NCBI RefSeq assembly: GCF_012641405.1
Contig: NZ_JABAII010000016.1
Span: 1-64,000 of the forward strand
Source of the DNA: Rhizobium sp. P40RR-XXII
Lineage (GTDB): Bacteria; Pseudomonadota; Alphaproteobacteria; Rhizobiales; Rhizobiaceae
DNA: 64,000 nucleotides
Direction of reading: 5' to 3'
A model generated the notes under the pieces. The model ran no database searches. It was given only the letters and a program-made list of their open reading frames with translations, and was not told the origin of the DNA. Positions 17,798-26,786 of the stretch are shown piece after piece (positions within the stretch are counted from its first letter, which is position 1; each line of letters opens with the position of its first letter). The translations under genes and the position numbers were made by a program.

Positions 17798-19087
17798 CTA
17801 GAGACTATGAACCAGCTTGCCGGCGACATAAGTTGCAACCGCCCGGCCGCTCATTCTCGCATCTTCGAAGGGTGTATTCTTCGAGCGCGACAGAAGCATG
17901 TCTTTGGCGACAAGCCAAGGCTCGTCGAGATCGACAAGGGCGATATCGGCCTTGGCACCGGGCTTCAGCGTGCCGGCGGGGAGACCGAAGATTTGCGCCG
18001 GCCGCGTCGAGAGCGCATCGACGAGCCGCATCAGGCTCACTTGGCCGCTGTGATGGAGCCGGAGCGCAGCGGGAAGCAGCGTTTCGAGCCCGACGGCACC
18101 GTCTTCCGCCTCGCCGAACGGCAGGCGTTTCGTATCGACGTCCTGCGGATCATGCGAGGAAACGATAATGTCGATCGTGCCGTCGGCCAGCGCCTCGATC
18201 ATGCCCGTGCGGTCGTCCTCGGAGCGCAGCGGCGGGTAGAGCTTGAAGAACGTGCGGTATTCGCCGATGTCGTTTTCGTTGAGCGCGAGATTGTTGATCG
18301 AGATGCCGCAGGTGACCTTGGCGCCGCGCGAGCGGGCGAGGCGGATCGCCTCTGCCGATTCCGGTACGGAGATCATCGCCGCATGATAGTGACTGCGCGT
18401 CAGCGTCGCGATGCGAAGGTCGCGCTCCAGCGGGATCAGCTCGGCTTCCTTCGGAATGCCTGATAGCCCGAGCCAGCTTGCAAACAGGCCTTCGTGCATG
18501 ACGCCGTTCGCGCCGAGATATTTGTCGCGCGTCTCGCAGGAAATCACCGCGCCGAATTCGCGCGCATAGGTCATGATGCGACGCAGGACCTGGCTATCGT
18601 GGACACCGGAATGCGCGTCTGTGAAAACAACGGCCCCGGCTTCCCGCAGCAGGCCGATTTCCGTCATCTCCTCGCCGGCAAGACCCTTGGTGAGGGCTGC
18701 AGCCGGATAGACATTGACGACCGCCGTGTCGCGCGCCGTCTTCCTGACGAATTCGACCAAGGCGATATCATCGATAACCGGATCGGTGTCCGGCATCATG
18801 ATGAAGGAAGTCACGCCGCCAGCCGCAGCCGCACGGCTTGCGGAGGCGATCGTTTCGCGATGCTCACCGCCAGGCTCGCCGACATGCACGCGCGCATCGA
18901 CCAAGCCGGGAATAGCGACAAGTCCATTGCAATCGCGAACGGTCGCGCCTTTGGGAATGCCATGGTTCTTCGCATCCTTGCCCGACGCGACGATCACGCC
19001 GTCTTCGACGACAATCGTGCCGACCTCGTCGAGATCGCGGGAGGGGTCGATGATGCGGACGTTCTGGAGGACGATCGAATTGCTCAT
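17798..19087 (-). CDS. pyrX: Dihydroorotase-like protein lacking metal ligands (PyrC'/PyrX type)
   Basis: A 429-residue amidohydrolase-fold protein aligned along its length with type I dihydroorotase. By eye against Aquifex PyrC, five of the six metal ligands are changed: the first His of HxH is Arg66 (VDARVHVGEPG; the second, His68, remains), the Asp in TDD is Ala158, the carboxylate-side His is Glu185 (ISCETRD), the later His is Met238 (SHYHAAMIS) and the catalytic Asp of TDHAPH is Ser311 (SSHDPQ). It is therefore probably inactive and, as in Pseudomonas PyrC', supports aspartate transcarbamoylase assembly. Its ATGA overlap with pyrB fits that. Databases usually call it pyrC. Confidence 0.85.
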   Translation of the reverse strand: MSNSIVLQNVRIIDPSRDLDEVGTIVVEDGVIVASGKDAKNHGIPKGATVRDCNGLVAIPGLVDARVHVGEPGGEHRETIASASRAAAAGGVTSFIMMPDTDPVIDDIALVEFVRKTARDTAVVNVYPAAALTKGLAGEEMTEIGLLREAGAVVFTDAHSGVHDSQVLRRIMTYAREFGAVISCETRDKYLGANGVMHEGLFASWLGLSGIPKEAELIPLERDLRIATLTRSHYHAAMISVPESAEAIRLARSRGAKVTCGISINNLALNENDIGEYRTFFKLYPPLRSEDDRTGMIEALADGTIDIIVSSHDPQDVDTKRLPFGEAEDGAVGLETLLPAALRLHHSGQVSLMRLVDALSTRPAQIFGLPAGTLKPGAKADIALVDLDEPWLVAKDMLLSRSKNTPFEDARMSGRAVATYVAGKLVHSL

Positions 19088-20040
19088 GCGTCCGCTCCCT
19101 CGCTGCGAGGTCCCTGGTTCTGCGAAACGAGCAGCGTCTCCATCACGGCCATGCGCACGGCGACGCCCATTTCCACCTGTTCGGCGATGACGCTTTGCGG
19201 ACCGTCGGCCACTTCGGAAGCGATTTCGACCCCACGGTTCATCGGCCCGGGATGCATGACGAGCGCATCTTCCTTGGCAACCTTGAGGGTTTCGGCGTCG
19301 AGACCGTAGAAATGATAGTATTCGCGTACCGAAGGCACGAAAGCGCCGGACATGCGCTCGCGCTGCAGACGCAGCATCATGACAACGTCGGCATCCTTCA
19401 GCCCTTCCTTCATCGAATGGAAGACCTCGACGCCCATGTCAGCAATGCCGGCGGGCAGCAGCGTGGCGGGCGCGACGACCCGGACGCGGGCGCCCATGGC
19501 GTTCAGAAGCAGGATGTTGGAGCGCGCGACGCGCGAGTGCAGCACGTCGCCGCAGATCGCGACGATGATGCGCGAGAGCTTGCCCTTGGCGCGGCGGATC
19601 GTCAGCGCGTCGAGTAGGGCCTGGGTCGGATGCTCGTGCTGGCCGTCGCCGGCATTGACCACGGAGCAGGACACTTTCTGCGCCAGCAGCGCGGCGGCAC
19701 CCGCGCTAGAATGGCGGATGACGAGCACATCGGGCCGCATGGCATTCAGCGTCATCGCCGTATCGATCAGCGTCTCGCCCTTTTTGACGGAGGAATTGCC
19801 GACCGACATGTTCATCACATCGGCGCCGAGCCGTTTGCCGGCCAGTTCGAAGGAGGATTGCGTGCGCGTCGACGCTTCGAAGAAGAGATTGATCTGCGTC
19901 AGCCCGCGAAGCGTAGACGTCTTTTTCTCGCGCTGGCGGCTGATCTTGACCGCCTCGTCGGCCTTGTCGAGAAGATAGGTGATATCCTGCTCGGTGAGAC
20001 CCTTGATGCCGATGAGGTGGCGGTGGGGAAAGAAGACCAT
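19084..20040 (-). CDS. pyrB: Aspartate carbamoyltransferase catalytic subunit
   Basis: A 318-residue enzyme that condenses carbamoyl phosphate with aspartate in pyrimidine synthesis. FFEASTRTQSSFELAGKRLG carries the STRT carbamoyl-phosphate loop; the 80s-type loop is SVKKGETLIDT; HEHPTQALLDAL, LRLQRER and MHPGPMNRGVEI complete the active site. There is no regulatory pyrI nearby; the next gene, overlapping as ATGA, encodes the dihydroorotase-like partner. The region upstream (20041-20224) is shared with a divergent acyl-CoA dehydrogenase gene and should hold the promoter. Confidence 0.97.
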   Translation of the reverse strand: MVFFPHRHLIGIKGLTEQDITYLLDKADEAVKISRQREKKTSTLRGLTQINLFFEASTRTQSSFELAGKRLGADVMNMSVGNSSVKKGETLIDTAMTLNAMRPDVLVIRHSSAGAAALLAQKVSCSVVNAGDGQHEHPTQALLDALTIRRAKGKLSRIIVAICGDVLHSRVARSNILLLNAMGARVRVVAPATLLPAGIADMGVEVFHSMKEGLKDADVVMMLRLQRERMSGAFVPSVREYYHFYGLDAETLKVAKEDALVMHPGPMNRGVEIASEVADGPQSVIAEQVEMGVAVRMAVMETLLVSQNQGPRSEGADA

Positions 20041-20224
20041 GAACCTGCCCTCTGGATTTCGTCAGGCGGTCTATAAAGAGGGAGCGCCCATGGGGCAAGC
20101 GGCGGTGTGCGCCGCGCCCGCTTGTTCCCCATGCAATTTCGCCCGAATCCCGCTACAGGACCTATGCCGGTGGGAGACGTAACTTCCGGTTTCCCTTGCA
20201 ACCTTCTTGCTCTACAAGCGATTC

Positions 20225-21883
20225 ATGACCCAACCGACCCGGACTGACGACCCCTTTGCCGACCTGAACCAGCCGAGCCTCTGGACCGGCATCAATGCCT
20301 ATCGTTCCGATCCGCTGATCGTCGATCTCACGTCCGGCCTGCCGCGTTCGACGCGTGAAGAGCTGGAGCAGCACGGCCGGTTCGTCACGTCTCACGAGGC
20401 ACAGGAACTGGCACGCATGGCGAACCAGGGCGCGCCGCAGCTGCGCACCCATGGTCCGCGCGGCGAGCGTCTGGATGTCGTCGAATTCCACCCGGCCTGG
20501 CATGCGCTGATGCGCCGCTCCATGGCGATGGGCCTGCATTCCTCCATCTGGGATGCGCAGGCCGATCCCGAGGCCAAGGGCCAGTCGCACAAGGTGCGTG
20601 CCGCCCGCTTCTATCTGACGGCTCAGCTCGAATGCGGTCATCTGTGCCCGCTGACGATGACCAGCGCCTCGGTGGCTGCCATGATGGCCTCGCCGGCGGT
20701 GCAGAAGGATTGGGCGCCGAAGATTCTCTCGCGCAAATACGATTCGTCCAACAAGCCCGCCATGCAGAAGAGCGCCGTCACCATCGGCATGGGCATGACG
20801 GAAAAGCAGGGCGGCACGGATGTGCGCGCCAACCGGACGAGCGCCGACAAGGTGAGCGAAGGCATCTACCGGCTTTCAGGCCATAAATGGTTCATGTCGG
20901 CGCCCATGAGCGATGCCTTCATCATGCTGGCCCAGACCAAGGACGGCATGGGCTGCTTCCTCGTGCCGCGGCTTTTGGAGGATGGCTCGGCCAACGGCCT
21001 GCACTTCCAGAGGTTGAAGGACAAGCTCGGCAACCGGTCGAATGCTTCCTCCGAAGTCGAATTTACCGATACGTTCGGCTTCCTGCTCGGAGGGCCGGAT
21101 GCCGGCATTCGCACGATCCTCGACATGGTGACCCTGACGCGGCTCGATTGCGCGCTGGCCTCTGCCGGCATCATGCGCGCGTCGCTGGCCGAAGCCGTGC
21201 ATCATGCGCGCGGACGCAGCGTTTTCGGCAAGATGCTGGTCAATCAGCCGATCATGACGCGCGTGCTCGCCGATATGGCGCTCGATGTCGCCGCCGCGAC
21301 CGCGCTTGCCTTCCGCTTGGCCGAGGCCTTCGACAAGGCGAGCGGCAGCAGCGAAGAGGCGGCCTATGCCCGCGTCATGACTCCGGTCGCCAAATACTGG
21401 TGCTGCAAGATCGCCCCGGCGCTGATCTACGAGGCGATGGAGTGCATCGGCGGCAGCGGCTATATCGAGGAACGCCCGATCGCCCGCCATTACCGCGAAG
21501 CCCCCGTCAATGCGATTTGGGAAGGCTCCGGCAATGTCATGGCGCTTGATGTCCTGCGCGTATTGAACCGGGGCAGGGACCTGTTCGAGACCGTCTTTGC
21601 CGGCCTTGCCCGCGATCTCGGGCCAGCAGGCAAGAAGACCATCGAAGTCCTGCGCGCCGCCATGGCGCTTTGCGAGCAGGATGAGGGCGCTGCCCGCCTG
21701 CTGGTCGAGCAGATGGCGCTGGCAGCCGGTGCCGCCGAGCTTTATCGCCTCGGAGCCGGCAAGATCGCCGATGCCTTCATCGAAACCCGTCTCGCGGGCG
21801 GCTGGCGGGCGACCTACGGCATGCTCGATTCGCGTTTCGACGCCAGCTACATTGTCGACCTGCTTTATCCGCCGGCCACTTAG
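20225..21883 (+). CDS. AidB-like acyl-CoA dehydrogenase
   Basis: A 552-residue flavoprotein of the acyl-CoA dehydrogenase superfamily, AidB/isovaleryl-CoA dehydrogenase branch. Recognisable parts are FHPAWHALMRRSMAMGLHSS, IGMGMTEKQGGTDVRANRTS (FAD-binding signature), SGHKWFMSAPMSDAFIMLAQ, ECIGGSGYIEERPIARHYRE and NAIWEGSGNVMALDVLRVL. E. coli AidB responds to alkylation damage, but the role here is open. The ATG at 20225 is chosen; the open frame extends back to a TTG at 20207. It is divergent from pyrB and is followed by a TetR regulator on the same strand. Confidence 0.85.
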   Translation: MTQPTRTDDPFADLNQPSLWTGINAYRSDPLIVDLTSGLPRSTREELEQHGRFVTSHEAQELARMANQGAPQLRTHGPRGERLDVVEFHPAWHALMRRSMAMGLHSSIWDAQADPEAKGQSHKVRAARFYLTAQLECGHLCPLTMTSASVAAMMASPAVQKDWAPKILSRKYDSSNKPAMQKSAVTIGMGMTEKQGGTDVRANRTSADKVSEGIYRLSGHKWFMSAPMSDAFIMLAQTKDGMGCFLVPRLLEDGSANGLHFQRLKDKLGNRSNASSEVEFTDTFGFLLGGPDAGIRTILDMVTLTRLDCALASAGIMRASLAEAVHHARGRSVFGKMLVNQPIMTRVLADMALDVAAATALAFRLAEAFDKASGSSEEAAYARVMTPVAKYWCCKIAPALIYEAMECIGGSGYIEERPIARHYREAPVNAIWEGSGNVMALDVLRVLNRGRDLFETVFAGLARDLGPAGKKTIEVLRAAMALCEQDEGAARLLVEQMALAAGAAELYRLGAGKIADAFIETRLAGGWRATYGMLDSRFDASYIVDLLYPPAT

Positions 21884-22043
21884 AATTCCCACTAGGTCTG
21901 GCGTCCGGGACCACGATATGTGGCTTGGTCAGTTTCTCTAATCTGTGGATTCGTGCGGTTTGACTGACCGCGGCCTGAAGGCTTTGTTGTTCAAGACGAT
22001 CCGGCTTGTTATTCACCGCTCGGTGACAATTGGAGTCGAATCG

Positions 22044-22700
22044 ATGGCCGTCGCAAACACTGCCGTTAAAATCCCCCTGGAAACGCCTGTCGTGGAAAAG
22101 CGCGTGCGCAATCGCGCCGCAACCGAGCAGGCGATCCTCGATGCCGCCAAGCGGCTTCTGGCGGAGGAGGGGTTCCAGAATTTCGGCATTAATGCGGTTG
22201 CCCGCGGCGCCGGCTGCGACAAGCAGCTGATCTACCGCTATTACGGCGGCCTCGATGGCCTCGTGGAAGCCATAGGCACCGATCTCGGCAGCTGGGTGAA
22301 GGATCGCATTCCCGATGATACCGGCGGCATGTTTCTTCTCACCTACGGCGACCTGATGGAGCGGCTCTCGCTCCTGTTTCTCGATGCGTTGCGCGCCGAT
22401 CCGCTGATGCGCCGCATCGTCGCCTGGGAAGTCTCCGAAAGCAGCGAGCAGGTCCGCCGCCTGTCGGAGGCGCGCTCCAAGGCGCTCGCCGGCTGGATCG
22501 AGCGCATGCGCGGCTCGCTGGTGCCGCCCAAGGGCGTCGATGCCCAGGCCGTCAACGCCATGATCTTTGCCGCCATCCAGCACATCGTGCTGGCTTCAGC
22601 CGTCAGCGATCAATGCGCCGGTCTTGCCTTGAAAAACGGCAAGGATTGGGAGAAGGCGGCAACGGCTTTGAAGCGGATCGTGCGCGGCGTCTACGGCTGA
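22044..22700 (+). CDS. TetR family transcriptional regulator
   Basis: A 218-residue regulator. Helix-turn-helix residues run through AAKRLLAEEGFQNFGINAVA and RGAGCDKQLIYRYYGGLDGL, typical of TetR; the C-terminal ligand domain is not assignable. The ATG at 22044 has GGAG nine bases upstream, and the preceding 160 bp separates it from the AidB-like gene. Whether it regulates that gene is inference from position only. Confidence 0.85.
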   Translation: MAVANTAVKIPLETPVVEKRVRNRAATEQAILDAAKRLLAEEGFQNFGINAVARGAGCDKQLIYRYYGGLDGLVEAIGTDLGSWVKDRIPDDTGGMFLLTYGDLMERLSLLFLDALRADPLMRRIVAWEVSESSEQVRRLSEARSKALAGWIERMRGSLVPPKGVDAQAVNAMIFAAIQHIVLASAVSDQCAGLALKNGKDWEKAATALKRIVRGVYG

Positions 22701-22749
22701 TGCAGGGGCTCAAGCGGGGGATATCCACAAGCCCGCTCCGTCGTTAACC

Positions 22750-22764
22750 TTAACAAATGGTTTA
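22750..22764. promoter_or_regulatory. CtrA-like motif, weak candidate
   Basis: TTAA-N7-TTTA, one mismatch from the TTAA-N7-TTAA consensus of CtrA, in a short region with further TTAACC half-sites around 22744, 22779 and 22810, upstream of two small membrane protein genes. Only motif similarity supports this. Confidence 0.25.
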
Positions 22765-22830
22765 CATTGCGCCACTGCGGTTAACTCGTCACTGTGAAAG
22801 GACGAATAGTTAACCATCAAGCGTGCAGCC

Positions 22831-23004
22831 ATGGGGTTGAGATCCGCAAAATTAGTGTTTCTCGTCGCGGCGATGATGTTCTTCGCCGTGCTCGCACTAG
22901 ATATAACGCTGCCCGCGATGGTGTTGAGCGCCATGGCGCTGTCGAACTGGCTCGTCCTTTCGGCTGGAACGACGCAATTTCAGCGTCGAAGGGGTACCGC
23001 ATGA
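22831..23004 (+). CDS. Small membrane protein, 57 residues
   Basis: Translated directly: it begins MGLRSAKLVFLVAAMMFFAV, continues with a second hydrophobic stretch DITLPAMVLSAMALSNWLVL and ends in a basic QFQRRRGTA. Two membrane segments are likely. Its TGA overlaps the ATG of the next gene (ATGA), which argues strongly that it is real and co-translated. No family is recognised. Confidence 0.65.
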   Translation: MGLRSAKLVFLVAAMMFFAVLALDITLPAMVLSAMALSNWLVLSAGTTQFQRRRGTA

Positions 23005-23333
23005 AGTGGTTGTTGATTTGCTGGGCAGGGCCGGTCTCGTTTCTAGGGGCATGGTATTATCTGTCGTACTACGACATGAGCTTTGGCATCTTCATGCTGA
23101 CGCGGCAGATGCATGACCTGGTGTTCGATATCTACGGCAAGATCCTCGGCATCCCGCCGGAAACCATTCCGCCGCTGGTGGCGCGCGCCATCGCCTTCGA
23201 CAGCGTGCTGGTCTTCGCGATCTTCGGCTTTCGCCGCCGCGCCGCGATCATGGAATGGTGGCGCGGCCGTCAGGCATCGAGATCGGGCAAGGTCACTCTT
23301 CCGAGCGCCGATAGCCTGTCCAAGGCTCCCTGA
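23001..23333 (+). CDS. Small membrane protein, perhaps DUF6105 family
   Basis: A 110-residue protein with N-terminal segment MKWLLICWAGPVSFLGAWYY, a central conserved-looking LTRQMHDLVFDIYGKILGIP and a second segment around AIAFDSVLVFAIFGF, then a basic tail. It resembles a small rhizobial membrane protein family that I recall as DUF6105, but I am not certain. It is coupled to the 57-residue protein upstream, and its last 64 bp overlap the 3' end of the convergent ruvX gene. Confidence 0.7.
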   Translation: MKWLLICWAGPVSFLGAWYYLSYYDMSFGIFMLTRQMHDLVFDIYGKILGIPPETIPPLVARAIAFDSVLVFAIFGFRRRAAIMEWWRGRQASRSGKVTLPSADSLSKAP

Positions 23334-23764
23334 AGAATGAAGCTCGCCGCTGCCGAGTCGATACGCTCGGCGCGCTTGGCTCGCGAGACGTCCATTTCCA
23401 GAAGTGCCCGCTCGGCCGCCACGGTCGAAAGCCGCTCGTCCCAGAAAACGAAGGGCAGGGCGGTCTTTTCCGCCATGCCGCGCACGAAGGCGCGCGTCGC
23501 CTGTACACGCGGCCCCGAAGAGCCGTCCATGTTGACCGGTAGCCCTATGACGAAGGCCGCGACCTTTTCCTTGTCGGCGAAGGCGAGCAGCATCTCGGCA
23601 TCCTGGGTGAACTTCACGCGTTTGATGACGGGGCGAGGCGTTGCAAAGCGCCGCCCGAGATCCGACATCGCAAGCCCGATCGTCTTCGTGCCCAGGTCGA
23701 GGCCGGCAATCGGCTGGCCGGGCAGGAGCGTCGCGGCTAGGTCTTCGATGGTCAGCGTCGTCAT
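23270..23764 (-). CDS. ruvX: Holliday junction resolvase-like RuvX (YqgF)
   Basis: A 164-residue RNase H-fold protein with the YqgF signature: PIAGLDLGTKTIGLAMSDLG (first catalytic Asp), FVIGLPVNMDGSSGPR, FVFWDERLSTVAAERALLEM (the DERxST motif) and a final acidic helix RIDSAAASFILQGAL. Bacterial members act in 16S pre-rRNA processing and may resolve Holliday junctions. It is convergent and overlapping with the small membrane protein gene to its left. Confidence 0.92.
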   Translation of the reverse strand: MTTLTIEDLAATLLPGQPIAGLDLGTKTIGLAMSDLGRRFATPRPVIKRVKFTQDAEMLLAFADKEKVAAFVIGLPVNMDGSSGPRVQATRAFVRGMAEKTALPFVFWDERLSTVAAERALLEMDVSRAKRAERIDSAAASFILQGALDRLSALGRVTLPDLDA

Positions 23765-23834
23765 CAGGTCTCGCTCTCGTCAAAACAAATTGAAGCCAAA
23801 GCCGCTTTTCTTTGCTGCGGTTTGGGATATCTCC

Positions 23835-23924
23835 TAGAGCATTTCCAGCAAAAGCGCACAGCGGTTTTGCCTCCGGAGATGCGGAAGAACAAATGACAGG
23901 GCATTTCGATCGGAAATGCTCTGG
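23835..23924. repeat. Intergenic palindromic repeat candidate
   Basis: TAGAGCATTTCC at the left pairs with GGAAATGCTCTGG at the right about 65 bases later, with further symmetry inside (AAAGCGCACAGCGGTTTTGC, TCCGGAGATGCGG). The AGAGCATTTCC...GGAAATGCTCT pattern is a common intergenic element in rhizobia. It lies in the leader between ruvX and the UPF0173 gene. No second copy is seen in this window. Confidence 0.6.
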
Positions 23925-23967
23925 ACACCAGCCTTCCATTTCAAATCAAGTAATAAGGAGAAATCCA

Positions 23968-24678
23968 ATGAAGATCACCTGGCTCGGCCATTCCGCTTTT
24001 CGCATCGAGACGGCCACGACAAAAATATTGATCGATCCTTTCCTGACCTACAATTCCTCCTTCGCCGCCGCCGGCCTCAACATCAAGGACGTTGCCGAAG
24101 GCGTGACCCATATCCTACTGACGCATGGACATGCAGACCACGTCGGCGACACGGTTCAGATCGCCAAGGATACCGGCGCCGTCGTTCTCGCCAATGCTGA
24201 CCTCGCTTCCTGGCTCGGCACCAAGGGCGTCGAGAAGCTGGAAATGGGCAATACCGGCGGCACAGTCGGCCTCGGCGGTTTCTCGGCCACCTTCACCAAT
24301 GCACTGCATTCCTCCGCCCAGATCACCGAGGACGGCGTTTCCCACGCGCTCGGCAATCCGAACGGCCTGATGCTGCATTTCGACGACGAGCCGACGCTGT
24401 TCCACATGGGCGATACGGATATCTTCTCGGATATGGCTCTCATCAACGAGCTGCATCAGCCCGATATCGGCATCCTGCCGATCGGCGACCGCTTCACCAT
24501 GGGCGGTGCTGTTGCCGCGCTCGCCTGCCAGCGCTTCTTCAACTTCAAGACCGCCATTCCCTGCCACTACGGCACTTTCCCGATCATCGACCAGACCCCG
24601 GAAAAGTTCATCGCCGGCATGGAAGGTTCGAAGACCGCGGTTGCCGCGCCGAAGGTGGGCGAGAGCGTTTCCGCCTGA
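23968..24678 (+). CDS. UPF0173 metal-dependent hydrolase
   Basis: A 236-residue metallo-beta-lactamase-fold protein. The signature THGHADHVGD supplies metal ligands; others are seen in LFHMGDTDIFSDMAL and in AIPCHYGTFPII. The family (UPF0173, YtkL-like) has no confirmed substrate. AAGGAG lies seven bases before the ATG. It stands 67 bp upstream of gatC on the same strand. Confidence 0.88.
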   Translation: MKITWLGHSAFRIETATTKILIDPFLTYNSSFAAAGLNIKDVAEGVTHILLTHGHADHVGDTVQIAKDTGAVVLANADLASWLGTKGVEKLEMGNTGGTVGLGGFSATFTNALHSSAQITEDGVSHALGNPNGLMLHFDDEPTLFHMGDTDIFSDMALINELHQPDIGILPIGDRFTMGGAVAALACQRFFNFKTAIPCHYGTFPIIDQTPEKFIAGMEGSKTAVAAPKVGESVSA

Positions 24679-24745
24679 CGATACCCGTTGCGTATGGCGG
24701 GCATGGCCTTTATAGCGATAGGAAAAATCCTATCCGGAGAATGCC

Positions 24746-25033
24746 ATGTCCGTCGATCTCGCCACCGTCAAACGCGTCGCCCATCTTGCCCGCATCGCCG
24801 TCAATGAAGACGAAGCGCAGCGGATGATGGGCGAGCTGAACGGCATTCTGGGCTTCGTCGAGCAGCTCTCCGAAGTGAATGTCGACGGCGTCGAAGCCAT
24901 GACCTCGGTGACGCCGATGGCAATGAAGAAGCGCACCGACGCGGTGACCGACGGCAACAAGGCCGCCGACATCGTCGCCAATGCACCGAATACCGATCAG
25001 AATTTCTTCCTGGTGCCCAAAGTCGTCGAATAG
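24746..25033 (+). CDS. gatC: Aspartyl/glutamyl-tRNA amidotransferase subunit C
   Basis: A 95-residue subunit of the GatCAB complex, which converts Glu-tRNA-Gln (and Asp-tRNA-Asn where needed) to the correct amide form. The typical sequence runs VKRVAHLARIAVNEDEAQRM, GILGFVEQLSEVNVDGVEAM and ends FFLVPKVVE. GGAG precedes the ATG, and a short palindrome ATAGGAAAAATCCTAT lies in the leader (about 24718-24733). gatA follows after 60 bp; gatB is 5 kb away. Confidence 0.96.
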   Translation: MSVDLATVKRVAHLARIAVNEDEAQRMMGELNGILGFVEQLSEVNVDGVEAMTSVTPMAMKKRTDAVTDGNKAADIVANAPNTDQNFFLVPKVVE

Positions 25034-25093
25034 CGGCTCCCTTCAAGCCTTTTTCCGACCCGTTGCCCAATTCCAGATCTGAAGCGAAACAAA

Positions 25094-26575
25094 ATGAGCG
25101 AACTGACCAGCCTGACCATTGCCGAAGCCCGCGACAAGCTGCGCGCCAAGCAGATTACAGCAACCGAATTGACCGAGGCCTATCTTTCGGCGATCGAGGC
25201 GGCCAATGCTCAGTTGAATGCCTATGTGAAGGTGACGCCGCAAAAGGCGCTTGCAATGGCCAAGGTGTCGGACACGCGCCTCGCGGAAGGCAAAGCCGGT
25301 GCGCTGGAAGGCATTCCGCTCGGCATCAAGGACCTGTTCGGCACGGAAGGCATCCACACCCAGGCCTGCAGCCACATTCTCGACGGCTTCAAGCCGCACT
25401 ATGAATCGACAGTCACGCAGAACCTCTGGAACGACGGCGCCGTCATGTTGGGCAAGCTCAACATGGACGAGTTCGCCATGGGCTCCTCCAACGAGAGCTC
25501 CTATTACGGTCCGGTGATCAACCCCTGGCGTGCCGAGGGCTCGAACCAGCAGCTCGTTCCGGGCGGCTCATCCGGCGGTTCGGCTGCTGCCGTTGCCGCG
25601 CATCTCTGCGCCGGCGCAACCGCTACCGACACCGGTGGCTCCATCCGCCAGCCGGCCGCCTTCACTGGCACCGTCGGCATCAAGCCGACCTACGGCCGCT
25701 GCTCGCGCTGGGGTATCGTCGCCTTCGCCTCGTCGCTCGACCAGGCCGGCCCGATCGCCCGCGACGTGCGCGATGCCGCCATCCTCCTGAAGTCGATGGC
25801 AAGTGTCGATGCCAAGGACACGACCTCCGTCAACCTGCCGGTGCCGGATTACGAAGCCTCGCTCGGCCAGTCGCTGAAGGGCATGAAGATCGGCATCCCC
25901 AACGAATATCGCGTCGACGGCATGCCGGCAGAGATCGAGACGCTCTGGCAGCAGGGCATCGCCTGGCTGAAAGACGCCGGCGCCGAGATCGTCAACATCT
26001 CCCTGCCGCACACGAAATATGCGCTGCCGGCCTATTACATCGTGGCACCCGCCGAGGCGTCCTCGAACCTCGCCCGCTACGATGGCGTCCGCTACGGCCT
26101 GCGCATCGACGGCAAGGATATCGTCGACATGTATGAAAAGACGCGCGCTGCCGGCTTCGGCCAGGAAGTGAAGCGCCGCATCATGATCGGCACCTATGTG
26201 CTGTCGGCCGGCTACTACGACGCTTATTACCTTCGCGCCCAGAAGGTCCGCACGCTGATCAAGCGCGACTTCGAGCTTGCCTTCAACGCTGGCGTCGACG
26301 CCATCCTGACGCCCGCGACACCGTCCTCGGCCTTCGGCATCGCCGACGAGGACCTCGCTTCCGATCCGGTGAAGATGTACCTCAACGACATCTTCACGGT
26401 GACGGTCAACATGGCCGGCTTGCCCGGCATCGCCGTCCCCGCCGGCCTCGACCCGAAGGGCCTGCCGCTCGGCCTGCAGCTCATCGGCAAGCCGTTCGAA
26501 GAGGAGACCCTCTTCAAGACCGCCCACGTCATCGAACAGGCCGCCGGCAAGTTCACGCCGGCGAAGTGGTGGTAA
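25094..26575 (+). CDS. gatA: Aspartyl/glutamyl-tRNA amidotransferase subunit A
   Basis: A 493-residue amidase that releases ammonia from glutamine for the GatCAB reaction. The Ser-cisSer-Lys triad is visible: the Lys in PLGIKDLFGTEGI, and the two serines in PGGSSGGSAAAVAAHLC and TDTGGSIRQPAAFTGTVG. PTYGRCSRWG and LPGIAVPAGLDPKGLPLGLQ are further family landmarks. Its length is usual for the family. Confidence 0.97.
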   Translation: MSELTSLTIAEARDKLRAKQITATELTEAYLSAIEAANAQLNAYVKVTPQKALAMAKVSDTRLAEGKAGALEGIPLGIKDLFGTEGIHTQACSHILDGFKPHYESTVTQNLWNDGAVMLGKLNMDEFAMGSSNESSYYGPVINPWRAEGSNQQLVPGGSSGGSAAAVAAHLCAGATATDTGGSIRQPAAFTGTVGIKPTYGRCSRWGIVAFASSLDQAGPIARDVRDAAILLKSMASVDAKDTTSVNLPVPDYEASLGQSLKGMKIGIPNEYRVDGMPAEIETLWQQGIAWLKDAGAEIVNISLPHTKYALPAYYIVAPAEASSNLARYDGVRYGLRIDGKDIVDMYEKTRAAGFGQEVKRRIMIGTYVLSAGYYDAYYLRAQKVRTLIKRDFELAFNAGVDAILTPATPSSAFGIADEDLASDPVKMYLNDIFTVTVNMAGLPGIAVPAGLDPKGLPLGLQLIGKPFEEETLFKTAHVIEQAAGKFTPAKWW

Positions 26576-26600
26576 GCAGCATCCTCTAAGATCTATGACT

Positions 26601-26634
26601 GCGCCGATCATGATATGGTCGGCGCGGTTTAATT
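26601..26634 (+). terminator. Terminator after gatA
   Basis: GCGCCGA and TCGGCGC pair around TCATGATATGG and are followed by GGTTTAATTT. The T tract is modest. It lies 26 bp after the gatA stop. Confidence 0.6.
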
Positions 26635-26786
26635 TGCCGCTTAACTGAGCGGCGACGCGCTGGACGCAAGACTTAAAAATCCCAATATTCCGCCCAGTTG
26701 CCATCACATTTTGGACCGAAATACGATCATAAATTGCAGCGAGCCGCTTGGTCTCGTCCTCTGCAACCGAATCGGAAGGTCTCTTC

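Noticed and set aside
17129..18463. A long plus-strand frame opposite plsY and the dihydroorotase-like gene
   Set aside because: It is a shadow of high-GC coding sequence on the other strand; the translated protein is Arg/Asp/Gly-rich with no family match.
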